A stretch of DNA of 64,000 nucleotides from Alligator mississippiensis (GCF_030867095.1 NC_081824.1:393838829-393902828), one strand, 5' to 3'. Shown: positions 1 through 11,269, numbered from the stretch's first letter. Notes: generated by a model not told the origin, from the letters alone. Program-made: numbers and translations.

Positions 1-26
1 ACAACAGGGACCTTGAAAGGCCAGAG

Positions 27-209
27 GTGGAGAGTAAGGCAAGATCCAGGAGGCTGCTGAAGGGTGACCTGGGTGCCCCAAGGCCTAATCTGCTAGACAA
101 GTCCATATTCTATTGTTGTACTGCAATAGCTATAATTGCTTTAATGGTTTATACCGCTACTTTTATAATGAATTGTTTCGCTATTAAGATAAAGTTAATC
201 TTGTTATGA
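27..209 (+). other. Short ORF with one hydrophobic segment
   Basis: A 60-residue frame runs from an ATG at 27 to a stop at 207-209. Its first ~25 residues are basic (MESKARSRRLLKG), and residues ~26-55 form one long hydrophobic stretch that could span a membrane. The frame could be open further upstream, outside the window. A basic segment followed by a membrane anchor close to a stop, with a G/purine-rich tract and an LTR-like polyadenylation region downstream, is reminiscent of the C-terminal end of a retroviral envelope gene. I recognise no family in the residues, so this is only a guess; a chance ORF is equally possible. Confidence 0.2.
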
Positions 210-690
210 TTTATTTTTCATAATATTTGAATTAGTTATTATTATTCTGGAATTAACCATCTACTTTATATTCCTTATTGCTTAGCTTAAATATATCTGA
301 CCTATTGGTATCATGATATTAGAACTTAAATTTAGTATAAGAAAAATGTTTATGTAAGTTCTGTGGTATGTTTGGCATGTTTGAAAAGAGGTAATGAAAG
401 AATGATTGATGGATGTATGTGACAATGTGAAGGAAGACAGTCCTCTTGCAGCAAGTGAAAATAGCCTTCTGTGGTTTAACAGTTAAAGGTTGCAGCAATG
501 TTGAATCAGCAGTTGAGGATTACCAAAGAACAGATTGACTTTTATTAGTAAATATTTAGGATTGTGAATCCAAAAAAGCTGACAAAGCTGATAGGGAAAT
601 ACATAGCACCTGAGCGAGGGACTAACAATAGAAGGATGGGGGTGAGGAGGGGAATGCAACTAGGTTACAGGAGATACAATGTTAGCCAAC
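210..690. other. AT-rich stretch, nothing recognised
   Basis: I see no coding frame, RNA gene or clear repeat in this stretch. Confidence 0.4.
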
Positions 691-696
691 TAAGCC

Positions 697-740
697 CGGG
701 GGTAGGAGGGAGGGGGGAAGGGGGAAGGGGAGGGAGGGGG
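697..740 (+). repeat. G-rich tract, possible G-quadruplex or polypurine tract
   Basis: This stretch is nearly all G and A, with many runs of three to six G separated by one or two A or T. The spacing fits a G-quadruplex. It could also be the polypurine tract just upstream of a retroviral 3' LTR, given the LTR-like end at ~1,555, but no TG dinucleotide follows directly, which weakens that reading. Confidence 0.45.
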
Positions 741-937
741 TTCACGACGCTGAGAGAGAAAGAAGATAGATACACACAAACCTGTTACAATGGTCCGCAA
801 TGGTGGAAGAAGTGGTCCGAAGAAAAAGTGTCTCAGTCCATATAGAGTTTCATCGCGGGGGTCCTCTTCAGGTGCAGCAGGGTCGTCCACTGTTGAAGAA
901 TCCTCTCGAAGTGAAGGTCCATCTGGTGGAGAGGGGG

Positions 938-972
938 GGTTCAGGCGGTCCCCTCTGGGGACCGCCTGAACC
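938..972. repeat. Perfect 16-bp hairpin
   Basis: Arms 938-953 and 957-972 are perfect reverse complements with a three-base loop (TCT). The stem is GC-rich and would be very stable in RNA or single-stranded DNA. It lies between the G-rich tract and the LTR-like polyadenylation region, so it could be a structured leader or R-region element, but no function is shown by the sequence. Confidence 0.75.
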
Positions 973-1039
973 AACCCCTCTGCTGATTTACCACCTGAAC
1001 CGACCCCCTCTGTCAATTTACTGGTCCAGCGGGGCCTGT

Positions 1040-1558
1040 ATTTAGTAAATCATGCCTTTATCCTGATGACTGAAGAGCACAAGAAATGACCACTCCCACC
1101 TGAAGATTAGAGACCACAAAGCCAAAGGATCATGTCCTACCAATCCCAACCTACCAACAGGACAAGGAGGATGACCTTCTCATCTGACTCAGTGGAATCC
1201 ATAGGCTTGTATGGACAGCCATGACTATAAAGAATGAACACAAAGAAGAGGCTTTGGGTCTGTCCACCTGCAACAAGGAGTTTTGGGCATGTCCAACAAG
1301 GCCTGACTCAATTCCTTGTGGTCAGTCTGGCTGGCCACCAGACTGACCCAAGCATCTTCAGAACTTGATAACACCTTAACCTTTACAGGACTGTCTAACT
1401 TCTGTGTGTGTGCTTGTTTCTTTTGTATGAATGGATGAATGAATGAGTATGTATGGGACTGAAAGAAGCAGATAACCTTACTGTTCTTTATTCCTTTTAT
1501 GTTTTATGTTCCAATAAATGTGGCGTTGTGCCTTATCCCCAATAAGATTCCCACTTTT
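1040..1558 (+). mobile_element. LTR-like 3' end with polyadenylation signal (tentative)
   Basis: Near 1,512 an AATAAA hexamer is followed by a GT/T-rich segment (atgtggcgttgtg) and then AATAAGATTCCC. This is the usual layout of the R/U5 part of a retroviral LTR. Upstream lie a short repeat of the 'acctgaacc' motif, the 16-bp hairpin and a G-rich tract. No TG start, target duplication or primer-binding site could be placed with confidence. It may be the end of an endogenous retrovirus entering the window from the left, or an ordinary gene's polyadenylation site. Confidence 0.3.
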
Positions 1559-4094
1559 TTTTAATTCACACTGTATGCCCTGTTCATACAACACTACATT
1601 GGATCAGATTTCTGTCCTTTCTCCTACAGATAATTTGGAGTAAAATCTTTTATAGTACTGAATGTTATTCTAGCTGTTTAACTCCCATATCCTACTCTCT
1701 AGAAATGTGCTCCAGACAGCAGTGGACAAAAATTAACATCTAGCAGAGTAGGGCATAATTTAACTAAGAAACAAAAATTCTGGGAATTATATTTTCTAAC
1801 TTTTCAATTGGAAGTGTCATAGCAGTAAAAGTTAAGAAAAGGAACATTTTCCAAAGTGAAGCAAAACCTGTTATATAGCAGGTGTTGCAGCCAGCACAAC
1901 CTTTTTTCCATAAGTTTGAACCCACAAAACATGAGTCATTAACTTGTTACTAGAATAAACTTTAACCAGTTGCTCAGTCTTCTGGCAGTAGAAATTAACT
2001 CAGGGATACAATAATCAATTTTTGGAGGGGGTAGGGGGTACAAATTGGTCTTTTGTATATTTTATATTTGTATAATTCATAACATGATCCAACCAACATG
2101 ATCCAAAGCTGTATATAGGTACATCCATGTGATTAATCAGATATTGATTACTCATGCACCTACATTATAATATTACCTTGTGAAGCTCAAAACCTTTGGT
2201 CCAGCCCACTTACTTGTTTTGGGTAACTCCTGATCCTTCCAGGTACCTGATTACCATTTTTAATATATTCTTGATGCAAGTATTCTTATTCACACCCTCT
2301 CAGTCTGTTGCCTTTCCCTCTAATTGCATGAAGTTAAACATACCAGGCCTTTTGTTTTGGTATTAGGTGCTGACAACTGAGCAACTTTATCTGTTTCTAA
2401 GTTTTTGGGGAGTCTTAATAGTTAACACTTTACAGTTATTTTAATGAGGCTTGAGGCCCTGGCACACAAAAGCCCCAACCTCATGATTTTTTTTTTTTTT
2501 CGAGTGGCCATTTCATTAGTGCAGTAATGAAGACTGGTATAACCTATATTCACTAAGACTATCCACACAAGGAATTAAAGTGAAGTACTGTTTCCTATGC
2601 AGCTTCTTATGTAGTAATTTCCCTATGTAGGGAGTCGTAAAGGAAGTTTGGCAAGATAGAGGAGAAGATAGAATAAGTGTCCCTTTTTTGACCTTCAGAT
2701 GTAGAAGGAAGTTAGCAATAGGAGAGAGAAAGAAAGATATGTGATGACTCAAAGAAGTAGCTGTGTGCAGTATGGGAGATCCTGACCTCAACGGTCAATC
2801 TGATTGAAGAGTGATGAGAGAATTGATTCAGAGAAGTATGTACACACATTTTTAATATTTTATCTAAATCAGTATATTCCATTTGCTAAATTGAATTGTG
2901 TTTGCAGAGATTACCTGTGGGTTTACTTCTATTTTCATATTCTCCTGAAGAGGTAAAATGTAAACCAGAAGTCTACAAAGTTTTAAGTCTTTGGGAGGGT
3001 CAAGCTTCAGCAATATGAGGTCTGGAGGAAATCATCATGACACTCAGATGCTAAGACAGGAAGGCTATGGCTTCCAACTTTCATATAGATAGCATATGGA
3101 AAGCCTGTGTGTGGGAAGTGTGCCAAAGAAGAGAGACTATGCAGAAGTCTATCCCTTCTCTGGAATCTTATACTACATGGTCCCTAGTGATTGATCAAGA
3201 CCCGGCTTCAGGATCATTTGACAACTGTAGTTGATTCTGCGACATTAGCAGGAGATGACCTAATTGTATTCTGGAGAGAAGGTAGGTGACAGACCCTTGG
3301 GTAAGGACTGTAAAGAGCTGAAAAAGACTTAGTGAAACTTTGGGGCTTTTATTTTACTTCTGGAGTTTCATTGTTCCAGCAAGTTTAAAGTTGTGATGTA
3401 ACTGAAGACTAAACTAGTCAACTAACAAGAGGAAGAGACACAATGGCAAGAGGAAAGGCTATCCACACCTGAATCGATCATATACAGAGAATGAAAGAGG
3501 TAGCTGAATCTTAGATACATTCAGTTTTCTTCAATCTCTCAGCAAGGGGGCTGGGTTTTTAAGAAATACAATTTCTTGAGAAGTAGAACAAACAGAATCA
3601 GGTGTTAGCACTGGGACTTAAAAACCACAGAGCCTGAGAGGCACAGCACACAATATAAAAATATTTCATATTGGAAAAAATATAGTGTATGACCTATTTA
3701 CGCTCTTATAAAGTTTTATCATGCTAAATATTTATTTTTACTTGTTCAATGTTGTTATTTTGATGTGATTTAAGCTAATTTACAAAATATTTTGGCTGTA
3801 CTCCTGGGTGCTTGTCTGGCTATAGAGCCTGCACTCAAAGCTCCTGTTGGAGAGAGAATTAAGAATTGAGTTATCTCAACCCAGTTTCAGAATAGACTGT
3901 CATTAGAGTCTTGGTTGTTTCAAGGAAAATTAGAACTATCAAAGGAATAAATAGTTATATTCATAGTTAGAGATGCACCCATTGTCATTAAATTCTCTGT
4001 ATTCTTTTCCTCTTTCCTGCTTTTAATCTATATCTGCATTCAAAAGCTTTAGCAAAAATGTTGTACTCTATTATTTTTTTATTTTAATTTTTTT
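1559..4094. other. Intergenic/intronic sequence, no gene seen
   Basis: AT-rich sequence with a T-run near 2,488-2,500. The minus-strand frame at 2,516-2,791 has no recognisable domain and looks like chance. Confidence 0.4.
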
Positions 4095-5990
4095 AGATCA
4101 AAGCTTGAGAAATCCAGGGCAGCCTGCAGACTAAAAGGGGAGCATATAAAAAGTGGAAATGGGGAGAGATTACCAAAGAGGAGTATACCTCCTCTGCTCG
4201 CACTTGTAGGGAGGCAGTTAGACAGGTCAAAGCTACCATGGAGCTGAGGATGGCATCCCAAGTAAAGGATAACAAAAATTGTTTTTTAGATATATAGGGA
4301 GTAAAAGGAAAGCCCAGGGTGGAATAGGACCCCTACTAAATGGGGAGAAGCAATTGGTGATGGACGGGGGGACAAGGCCGAACTCCTCAATGAGTTCTTT
4401 GCCTCAGTGTTCCTAAGTGAAGGGCAGGAAAAGGCTCTCACTGGGATTGTAGAGAGGCAGCAGCAAGGCACCAGACTGCCATGTGTAGACCCTGAGATGG
4501 TGCAGAGTCACTTGGAGGAACTGGATGCCTTTAAAAAAGTAGGCCTGGATGAGCTCCATCCGAGGGTACTGAGGGCACTGGCTGACGTCATTGCACAGCC
4601 ACTGGTGGTAATATTTGAACACTTGTGGCACACGGGCCAGGTCCTGGAGGACTGGAAAAGGGCCAATGTGGTCCCCATTTTCAAGACGGGGAGGAAGGAG
4701 GACCCAGACAACTATAGGCCAGTCAGTCTCACCTCCATCCTAGGCAAAGTCTTCAAAAAAATTATCAAGGCTCACATTTGCGAGAGCCCGGCAGGACAAA
4801 TTATGCTGAGGGGAAACCAGCATGGGTTCATAGCAGGTAGATCATGCCTGACTAATCTAGTCTCTTTTTATGACCAGGTTACAAAACGCCTGGATGCAGG
4901 AGTAGGGGTTGATGTTGTATACTTAGACTTCAGGAAGGCCTTCGATATGGTATCCCACACCATACTGGTAAACAAGTTAAGAGGCTGTGACTTGGATGAC
5001 TACACAGTCCAGTGGGTGGCGAATTGGCTAGAGAGTCACACTCAGAGAGTCATAGTGGATGGGTCGGTATCGACCTGGAAGGGTGTGGGCAGTGGGGTCC
5101 CACAGGGCTCGGTCCTTGGACCTATACTCTTCAATATCTTCATCAGCGACTTGGATGAGGGAGTGAAGTGTACTCTCTCCAAGTTTGTGGATGACACAAA
5201 ACTGTGGGGAGAAGTGGACATGCCGGAGGGCAGGGAACAGCTGCAAGCAGACCTGGGCAAGTTGGACAAGTGGGCAGAAAACAACAGAATGCAGTTCAAC
5301 AAGGAGAAATGAAAAGTGCTGCACCTAGGGAGGAAAAATGTCCAGCATACCTACTGCCTAGGAAATGACTGGCTTGGTGGAATGGAAGCGGAAAGGGATC
5401 TTGGAGACCTAGCGGCCTCCAAGATGAACATGAGTTGGCAGTGTGACGAAGCCATCAGAAAAGCTAATGGCACTTTATCATGCATCAGCAGATGCATGAC
5501 GAACAGATCCAAGGAGATGATACTTCCCCTCTATTGGGCACTTGTCAGACTGCAGTTGGAATACTGTGTGCAGTTTTGGGCGCCACACTTCAAGAGGGAT
5601 GTGGATAACCTGGAGAGGGTCCAGAGAAGGGCCACTCATATGGTTAAGGGCTTGCAGGCCAAGTCCTACAAGGAGAGACTGGGGCACCTGGACCTCTTCA
5701 GCCTCCACAAGAGAAGGTTGAGAGGCGACCTTATGGCTGCCTATAAGTTCATCACGGGGGCACAGAAAGGAATTGGTGAGGTTTTATTCACCAAGGCGCC
5801 CCTGGGGGTTACAAGAAATAATGGCCACAAGCTAGCAGAGAGCAGATTTAGACTAGACATTAGGAAGAACTTCTTCACAGTTAGAGTGGCCAAGGTCTGG
5901 AATGGGCTCCCAGGTAGTGCTCTCCCCTACCCTGGGGGTCTTCAAGAGGAGGTTAGATAAGCATCTAGCTGGGGTCATCTGAACCCACTA
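4095..5990 (+). mobile_element. CR1 LINE, copy 1 (5'- and 3'-truncated)
   Basis: The element covers the region between endonuclease and reverse transcriptase, and then the reverse transcriptase, of a CR1 ORF2. It is close in sequence to the copies at 15.0 and 40.9 kb. The 5' end is missing, as usual for LINEs. Unusually the 3' end is also missing: homology stops around 5,985-5,998, just after the ORF2 end, and the conserved 'ggtcggacttgatgatc' tail and terminal octamer repeats seen at 16.8 kb are absent. A later deletion is the simplest explanation. The hAT element begins ~250 bp downstream. Confidence 0.9.
4407..5985 (+). pseudogene. CR1 ORF2 reverse transcriptase, broken
   Basis: ORF2 of CR1 encodes an endonuclease and a reverse transcriptase that copies the element RNA at a nicked target. 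Only the reverse transcriptase part remains. The frame is open from 4,407 to an in-frame TGA at 5,310-5,312, where the other copies have TGC (Cys). It then continues in the same frame to ~5,915, where an indel near 'ccaggtag' shifts the last residues. Recognisable motifs in order are '[17 protein letters not shown]', '[14 protein letters not shown]', '[13 protein letters not shown]', '[20 protein letters not shown]' and the catalytic FVDD (residues 260-263). Most CR1s have FADD, so Val replaces Ala beside the two aspartates. The frame upstream of 4,407 is disrupted by small indels. It cannot make a full protein. Confidence 0.9.
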
Positions 5991-6234
5991 CTCTACACAT
6001 GATGCTATATAGCAAGAAGAGAGAGCTGGGATGTACTATCCTTCTGTCCTTTATGATGACAGGAAACGAATCAATCAAGAGACTTGGGAGCACTAAACTT
6101 ATTGGTACAAAGGCAGAAAAAGTTGATTCCTACAGAAGAAGGGAAAATTCCTACAGAAGACAATAAAATATGCTTCTAAAAATACTTAAGGGCTCCAATT
6201 ACTTCAGTAATTCCCAGCACCCAGGGCAAAGTGT
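5991..6234. other. Unassigned spacer between CR1 and hAT element
   Basis: No CR1 tail and no other recognisable feature. Confidence 0.4.
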
Positions 6235-6242
6235 ATGTCTAG
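6235..6242. repeat. 8-bp target duplication, left side of hAT element
   Basis: The octamer atgtctag is repeated exactly at 10,514-10,521. It fits the hAT target pattern nTnnnnAn and fixes the element boundaries. Confidence 0.85.
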
Positions 6243-7106
6243 TATGGCTGTGCGAAATTTCACCAACTGTTTCATTTCAATGTTGTTTTGACGTGTTTCA
6301 AGCATGAAACAGTGAAATAAAAATGAAATGAAAGGCTTCAAAACACCCTCAAAATGAAATGAGGGCCGTCAAAACGTTTTGAGAATTTCATGTTTCAAAG
6401 CTCAAGCGGGGCTTGTCTGCACGGAAACAGAAAATAAGGAGAGGGAGAGGGAAGAGGGAGGAAAGACTGCTCTCATATTGACTATGTAGCTGGCCAGTAC
6501 CTGTGATCCTTCCCTGAGGTCCCTTCCAATCCCAGTGCTCTGGGGGAGGGATGGAAAAACAGCTTAAAAAGCAGCACTGTTTGACCTGGCCTGCTTTCTG
6601 CCTTGGGGTCTGACAGTTACTGAGCTATCTTCCAGCAGCTCAGGACTATTACACAACAAAGGCTACTGCTATCATTGATTTGATTTTCTACTTTCTAGCC
6701 TAGCAAGTGGGATTCCACAATACCTTTTGCTTTCTTTCTAGACCCTTTTATTTTATTATTATATTTGGTGATTTATTCTTTTCAATGTCATAATTATATT
6801 GGATATTACACTATAGAATTTATATAGGAAGGCAGATACATTTATATATTTTTATTTCTATACATTTGTATCTTGCAGCATATTACACTCAAAATATTAT
6901 ATAAGAACACAGATACATTTATATATGTTTATAAAAAAAAAAAGACACTATGAAACACCATGAAGCGTGGTGGAAAGGCAGCTGGCAAGACTTCAGGGAG
7001 AGGTGGTAAAGGGAGAGGTGTAAGTTCCCCCCAAACTGAGATGCAGCATCTTTCCTACAACTAGCAGGGATGAGGCACAAGCAGCAAGGAGAGGGAAGCA
7101 GTACCA

Positions 7107-8546
7107 GTGCCACTGCCTGTGCCCGAGTCTGCATCCCTTCCAAAAGCACCAGCCAGAACCACCACCACCACCATGACAACAAACAGCAGCACAAGAACCA
7201 GCATGACTGTCTCCTCTACCCCCATTTCACTTCTCATGCTAAGCCTTCCAGTGCCAGAGGAAGAGGTGGAGCTGGATCTGAGTGCAATAGCAAGGGAAAG
7301 TCTGGGGAAGGAAGGGGAATCAGCTGATGTTGTGCTCCACACCCCTCAAGTTTCCCCTATAGGTAGGTCTCCTTCCCCACAAGGCACTTCAGAAGAGGCT
7401 GAGGTAGAGGTTGCAGAGGCAAGTGGCTCAGCTGAGTCCACTCCTCCTGTTGCTGTGCCTCTGCAAGCATCACCCCCTTTCCCTTGCTCCTCCTCAGCCT
7501 AACACCAGTGGGAGTGTGCCCAAAGTGAAGTCCCCCTCTTGCTCCAAAGCTCCCGTCCCCCCAAAGCAGAGGCAGGCCACCCTGGAACAGTGGGGGAAAG
7601 GTGGACAGAAAGGGGGACATGTTGCAAGGTTGAGCAAGATCACCCAGAGCATTAGGGAGATGCTTGCTGTGGATGGCCAGCCCTTCTCCTTAGTTGAGTG
7701 GCCAGGGTTCAGGTGCCCCATGGTGCTCATGGCCTCATCCTACCAAGTGCCTGCATGCACCACCTTCAGCATGATGGTGGTGCCCTCCCTGTATGAGGTG
7801 TGTAGGTGGTGCTATGGAGATCACCTGGCAATGCCCTCCTCAGCCAGGTGATCCCCATATTGAGGGAACTTCAAAGCCAAAGGGAGAAGTTCCAGTGGGT
7901 CAGTGTTCCTGGCTGAGGCCAGCCATTGTCACCAGATGTCCAGGCACTGGTAAGGCAGCTGAAGGAGAGCATCAGAAAATGCTTTGATCCCTTGTGGTCC
8001 AGTATAGACCATGTGCTGGCTGCCATGTGTGACCCGAGGGTGAAGGGCAGTGTATGCAGCAGCCAAACCCTGAATCAGTGAATGGAGGTGCTGGTAAAGA
8101 AAGTCAGGGAGGCAGAACAGAAAAGGTGGGGGGACATGGAAGAGGGGGATCCCATGTCCCATGCTGGCATGCCATCTACCAGCCAGTCTCCTCCTCTACC
8201 ACAGATGCTGCCAATGTGGGCCAGGGGCATGGCTTCCATGGTGGGGTCCAGAGGCACCAGACCCCACCATCAGGCAGGTAGCACTCAGGCCTTGGTGGCT
8301 GCCTATCTTTCTGAGGATGTGGAGCCACTGCTGTAGGACCCCTTGGCCTACTCGACGAGTCTCAGCCACATGTGGCCGGAGCAGGCCATGGTTGCCCACA
8401 AACACCTGTCTTATCCATCAACCAGTGTTCCAAGTGAGAAGGTGTTCAGCACCTGCTTGGATCCTGATTTGGTGGAGCAGCTGGTGTTCCTGAAGAGGAA
8501 CCTCCCACTGATAGGGTTCCCCAAGCTCCAGGTGCAGATGGAGTGA
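7107..8546 (+). pseudogene. hAT transposase remnant (ZBED/Ac type)
   Basis: The transposase would cut and paste the element. Three pieces remain in order. First, an acidic, Pro/Ser-rich N-terminal part at 7,107-7,502. Second, another frame at ~7,500-7,800 with 'ITQSIREMLAVDGQPFSLVE' followed by 'GFRCPMVLMASSYQVPACTTF' and 'PSLYEV', the conserved N-terminal region of ZBED-like hAT transposases. Third, a segment at ~7,855-8,546 interrupted by stops but in one frame. It contains 'CFDPLWSSIDHVLAAMCDPR' and ends with the hAT dimerisation motif 'SYPSTSVPSEKVFS' and 'LVEQLVFLKRNLPLIGFP'. The stretch between the second and third pieces is far too short to hold the catalytic core, so most of it has been deleted. 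It is inactive. Confidence 0.85.
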
Positions 8547-8549
8547 ATG

Positions 8550-9829
8550 TCAGCCTCCTCACTCCATCTGTACCTATTACCTTTTTTTATTTTTTAAAAG
8601 CCATTTAATGCCCCGCTCTCAGAGCTGGAGGGGGCACTCACTGCATTACCAGACAGCAGGGGAAGAGCATTTCCCTGTTCGGCTTCAATGCCAAGATGAA
8701 ACTGGAGGTATGGGCTGGGACTATGGGGAAGGAGGAGGCCCCAGGTCCTGTGCATGACCACTAAAACTGTACCCTGCCAGTGTTGGAGAGGCCTGGTGGG
8801 ACTGCTGGTGGGATGGCAGCCCCAGGAAATGCCAGGACCAAGGATCTCCCTGGTGAAAGGCAGGTAGGAGGCCCATAAAGTCCAGCCACCACACACATGC
8901 ACATAGTCCTGGCTAGCGAAAGGCCAGACCTGTCAGGTCCTTGACAGGCCTGAGGCTTGCTTGTTGCAGTGGAGTTGTGATGCTCCAGGTGAGCTCATCT
9001 TAGCTGCCTGGGATGTCAGCTTTTAGATTGAAAAACCCTTTGTGAGGCTGAGGAAGCATCTGCAGTTGGTGTCTGGTCTGTATGCTGTTCCTGGATGGAA
9101 GGGATAGTAAAGAAGCCAGAGGCAGGCATACAATGCCGGCAAGAAAGCCAGTCAGTGAAAATTAAAATGGAGGTATTATGGGGTGAGGGACAGGCTGGGG
9201 TGGGGGGCAGAAAAGGGGATGTAGCAGCACAGGTAAAAGTGGAGAGGTACCTGGGGAGTCAGATTGTAGTGTTTCAGAATGCCAATATCTATATTGAGTA
9301 CATGACTTTCTGTACCTAGGAGGTTGATGAAGTGCAGTTCATAGGCTCATCTGTGAAAAGTGGTTTGTATCCCAAATTTCACTGCTCCTCAGCCCCCAAA
9401 AAACTCATGCAGGCAATAGGGCTTCTCTAGGATGCAACCAGAACACTACTGCTCAAAGATCTACTGTTTCTCCCCAACCCCACCTAGCACTGCACCAGGC
9501 TGGATCAGCATCCCTCTTCCTGCCCCAGCCTGCAACAGCTCACCAAAATTCCTTAAGTGGCCTTCCAGCCCAAATAATTGTCCACCCCTGCTATAACTTC
9601 ACCCGTGCTCCAGAGCCTGCAGTGACTGAGGCATGTCTAGACTGGGGAATGGGTCATATTTAAAGATGTGTTAACTAATAGATTTTAAATCATTTACACA
9701 AATGATTTGGGGTGTTTGTAAACCATAGGATACAGCCTATATGAGTGGTAAGAGAATTCAAACCATTGCATATAGATATGGATCCATTTGGAACTGTCAT
9801 AATAGCAGCAGGTATTATGTTCTCTTTTT
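8550..9829. other. Non-coding interior of the hAT element
   Basis: Moderately GC-rich to 9,600, then AT-rich. The frames here (for example the minus frame 8,594-8,902) show no known motif. Confidence 0.4.
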
Positions 9830-9844
9830 TATGGCTGTGCGAAA
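9830..9844 (+). repeat. Second copy of the hAT left terminal repeat
   Basis: TATGGCTGTGCGAAA occurs again in the same orientation as the true left end and is followed by GTTTC-rich subterminal sequence. With the right end at 10,513 it would define a 684-bp unit, but the octamer before it (tctctttt) does not match the one after 10,513. Confidence 0.8.
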
Positions 9845-9970
9845 TAGCACCATTCTGTTTCGACTTCTGTTTCAATGGGACAGTGTTTCATTTCAAGTTT
9901 CATTTTGATTCCAAACTGCTGTTCTATTTTCTTTTTTTTTTGCAGAAACTGTTTCACTGAGGGCACACGT

Positions 9971-9972
<2 letters not shown>

Positions 9973-10006
<34 letters not shown>
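9973..10006 (+). repeat. (CA)n microsatellite
   Basis: About 17 uninterrupted CA units inside the right part of the hAT element. Confidence 0.95.
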
Positions 10007-10008
<2 letters not shown>

Positions 10009-10018
10009 TCACCCATGT

Positions 10019-10257
10019 CACGAGTTTTGCTTGTCAGCAGCCTGAGGTGCAGTTTCCCAAATACCCCTGCACCTATCTCCTTAAAACTTGGCACACTTGG
10101 TGGCCTCAGAAGGACCTACTACACCTGCAGCTTTCACCTTGCTGTGCCTTAACACAGACACACGACATGAGTTTTGCTTTCAGGACTTTGAGATGCAGTT
10201 TCCCAGAAACCCCTGCACCTATCTCCTGGATGCATGGCAGACTTCCTGGCCTCAGAT
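10019..10257 (+). repeat. Tandem duplication, unit ~148 bp
   Basis: Two related segments, ~10,019-10,110 and ~10,165-10,257, share 'gagttttgctt', 'gatgcagtttccca', 'acccctgcacctatctcct' and 'tggcctcaga'. They lie next to the CA microsatellite within the hAT right end. Confidence 0.75.
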
Positions 10258-10513
10258 ACAGCCACAATCCCTGCCAATTTCATCTGAATCAGTCAAGCAG
10301 TGAGAAAGTTATAGGCAATTTTGTGCTTCCCATTAGAGCCTATGGGCGAAACGTTGAAACAACGTTGAAACAGTGTCGAAACAGCAAAACATTTTCAATG
10401 AAACAAAACAGAACAGTGGTTTTGAAATTAAATGAAACTTGAAATGAAACAGTATCCCACTGAAATGTCAAAATGGAAGTCAAAATGAAATGGTACTGTT
10501 TCGCACAGCCCTA

Positions 10514-10521
10514 ATGTCTAG
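10514..10521. repeat. 8-bp target duplication, right side of hAT element
   Basis: Exact copy of the octamer atgtctag at 6,235-6,242. Confidence 0.85.
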
Positions 10522-10779
10522 TGTTGCTCTGTACACGTCATACATTCGGATTCTGGGGTTATATTATAATATACGCATTGGGCATTTAACAGACTATTAT
10601 GTCTGCAGCAACAGAGTTAACCTCTTAAAAGCAGTCAAGGATCATCTGTTTCCACATGATACAATGTCTCACAAGTTAGGAGCTTAGAATCAAACAATTT
10701 ATTTGGCTCAATGCTGGCATAACTGAGTAAAATCTAAAGGACTTTGATATGCAGATCAATTCAATGATCCCTCTGCCCT

Positions 10780-11090
10780 TGAAGTCTCTGAATTTATTAT
10801 ATCCATTGGCCCATCTAGTCCAGTATGATGTTTCCAGAATTGACAAATAATTAATGCCTTTGAGAAAGAGGAAAAATCTTACTCAGCCTGAATTTAGAAA
10901 ATTGTACAGTTTATACATGCATGAAAAATTCCTTCCTGACCACTATAGGGAATTAATATTTCTCTTGAAGCCTGAAAGTTAATTAACTTTATATTAACTT
11001 ATGAACTTTCTAACATTAGCATCAATGCAGTTATTCATTCTTAAGTTAGCTTGTTTCTTGATAGGCTCCCCTTTTGAGTAACTACTATAG
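10780..11090 (+). repeat. Old dispersed repeat (amniote LINE 3'-end-like)
   Basis: The segment contains 'ggcccatctagtccagtatg' and then, ~100 bases later, 'aaattccttcctgacc' and 'gcctgaaagtt'. I know this combination from an old dispersed repeat common in reptile genomes, probably the 3' part of an ancient LINE. It is diverged, so the exact family is uncertain. Confidence 0.4.
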
Positions 11091-11269
11091 GTTAAATCCA
11101 AGCTGTATAATTATTTCTATTTTGTTTTAATATTTACAGGTAATATTTACATTTATCTTTTATTTTTAGTATCTTGCTATTGCCTAATTAAGCAACAGGA
11201 AATAAAAAGTCATTCAGCTAATTTTTGAGCCTAGGTTGACCACTGAACAAAGTAGGGAAGGCATTAATA

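Larger units (their letters stand above)
6243..10513 (+). mobile_element. hAT (Ac/ZBED-like) DNA transposon, 4.27 kb, degenerate
   Basis: The ends are TATGGCTGTGCGAAA (6,243-6,257) and TTTCGCACAGCCCTA (10,499-10,513), inverted repeats matching at 14 of 15 positions. Identical 8-bp duplications flank the element. Short GAAAC/GTTTC repeats crowd both subterminal regions, as is common for transposase-binding regions. The interior holds broken transposase sequence at ~7.1-8.5 kb. A second copy of the left end lies at 9,830. The stretch 8,550-9,800 has no recognisable coding sequence. The element is much older than the CR1 copy at 41 kb, judging by its many stops. Confidence 0.88.

Noticed and set aside
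7070..7327. Plus frame with His- and Gln-rich residues
   Set aside because: It is another frame of the hAT transposase N-terminal region and of a CAC-rich stretch.
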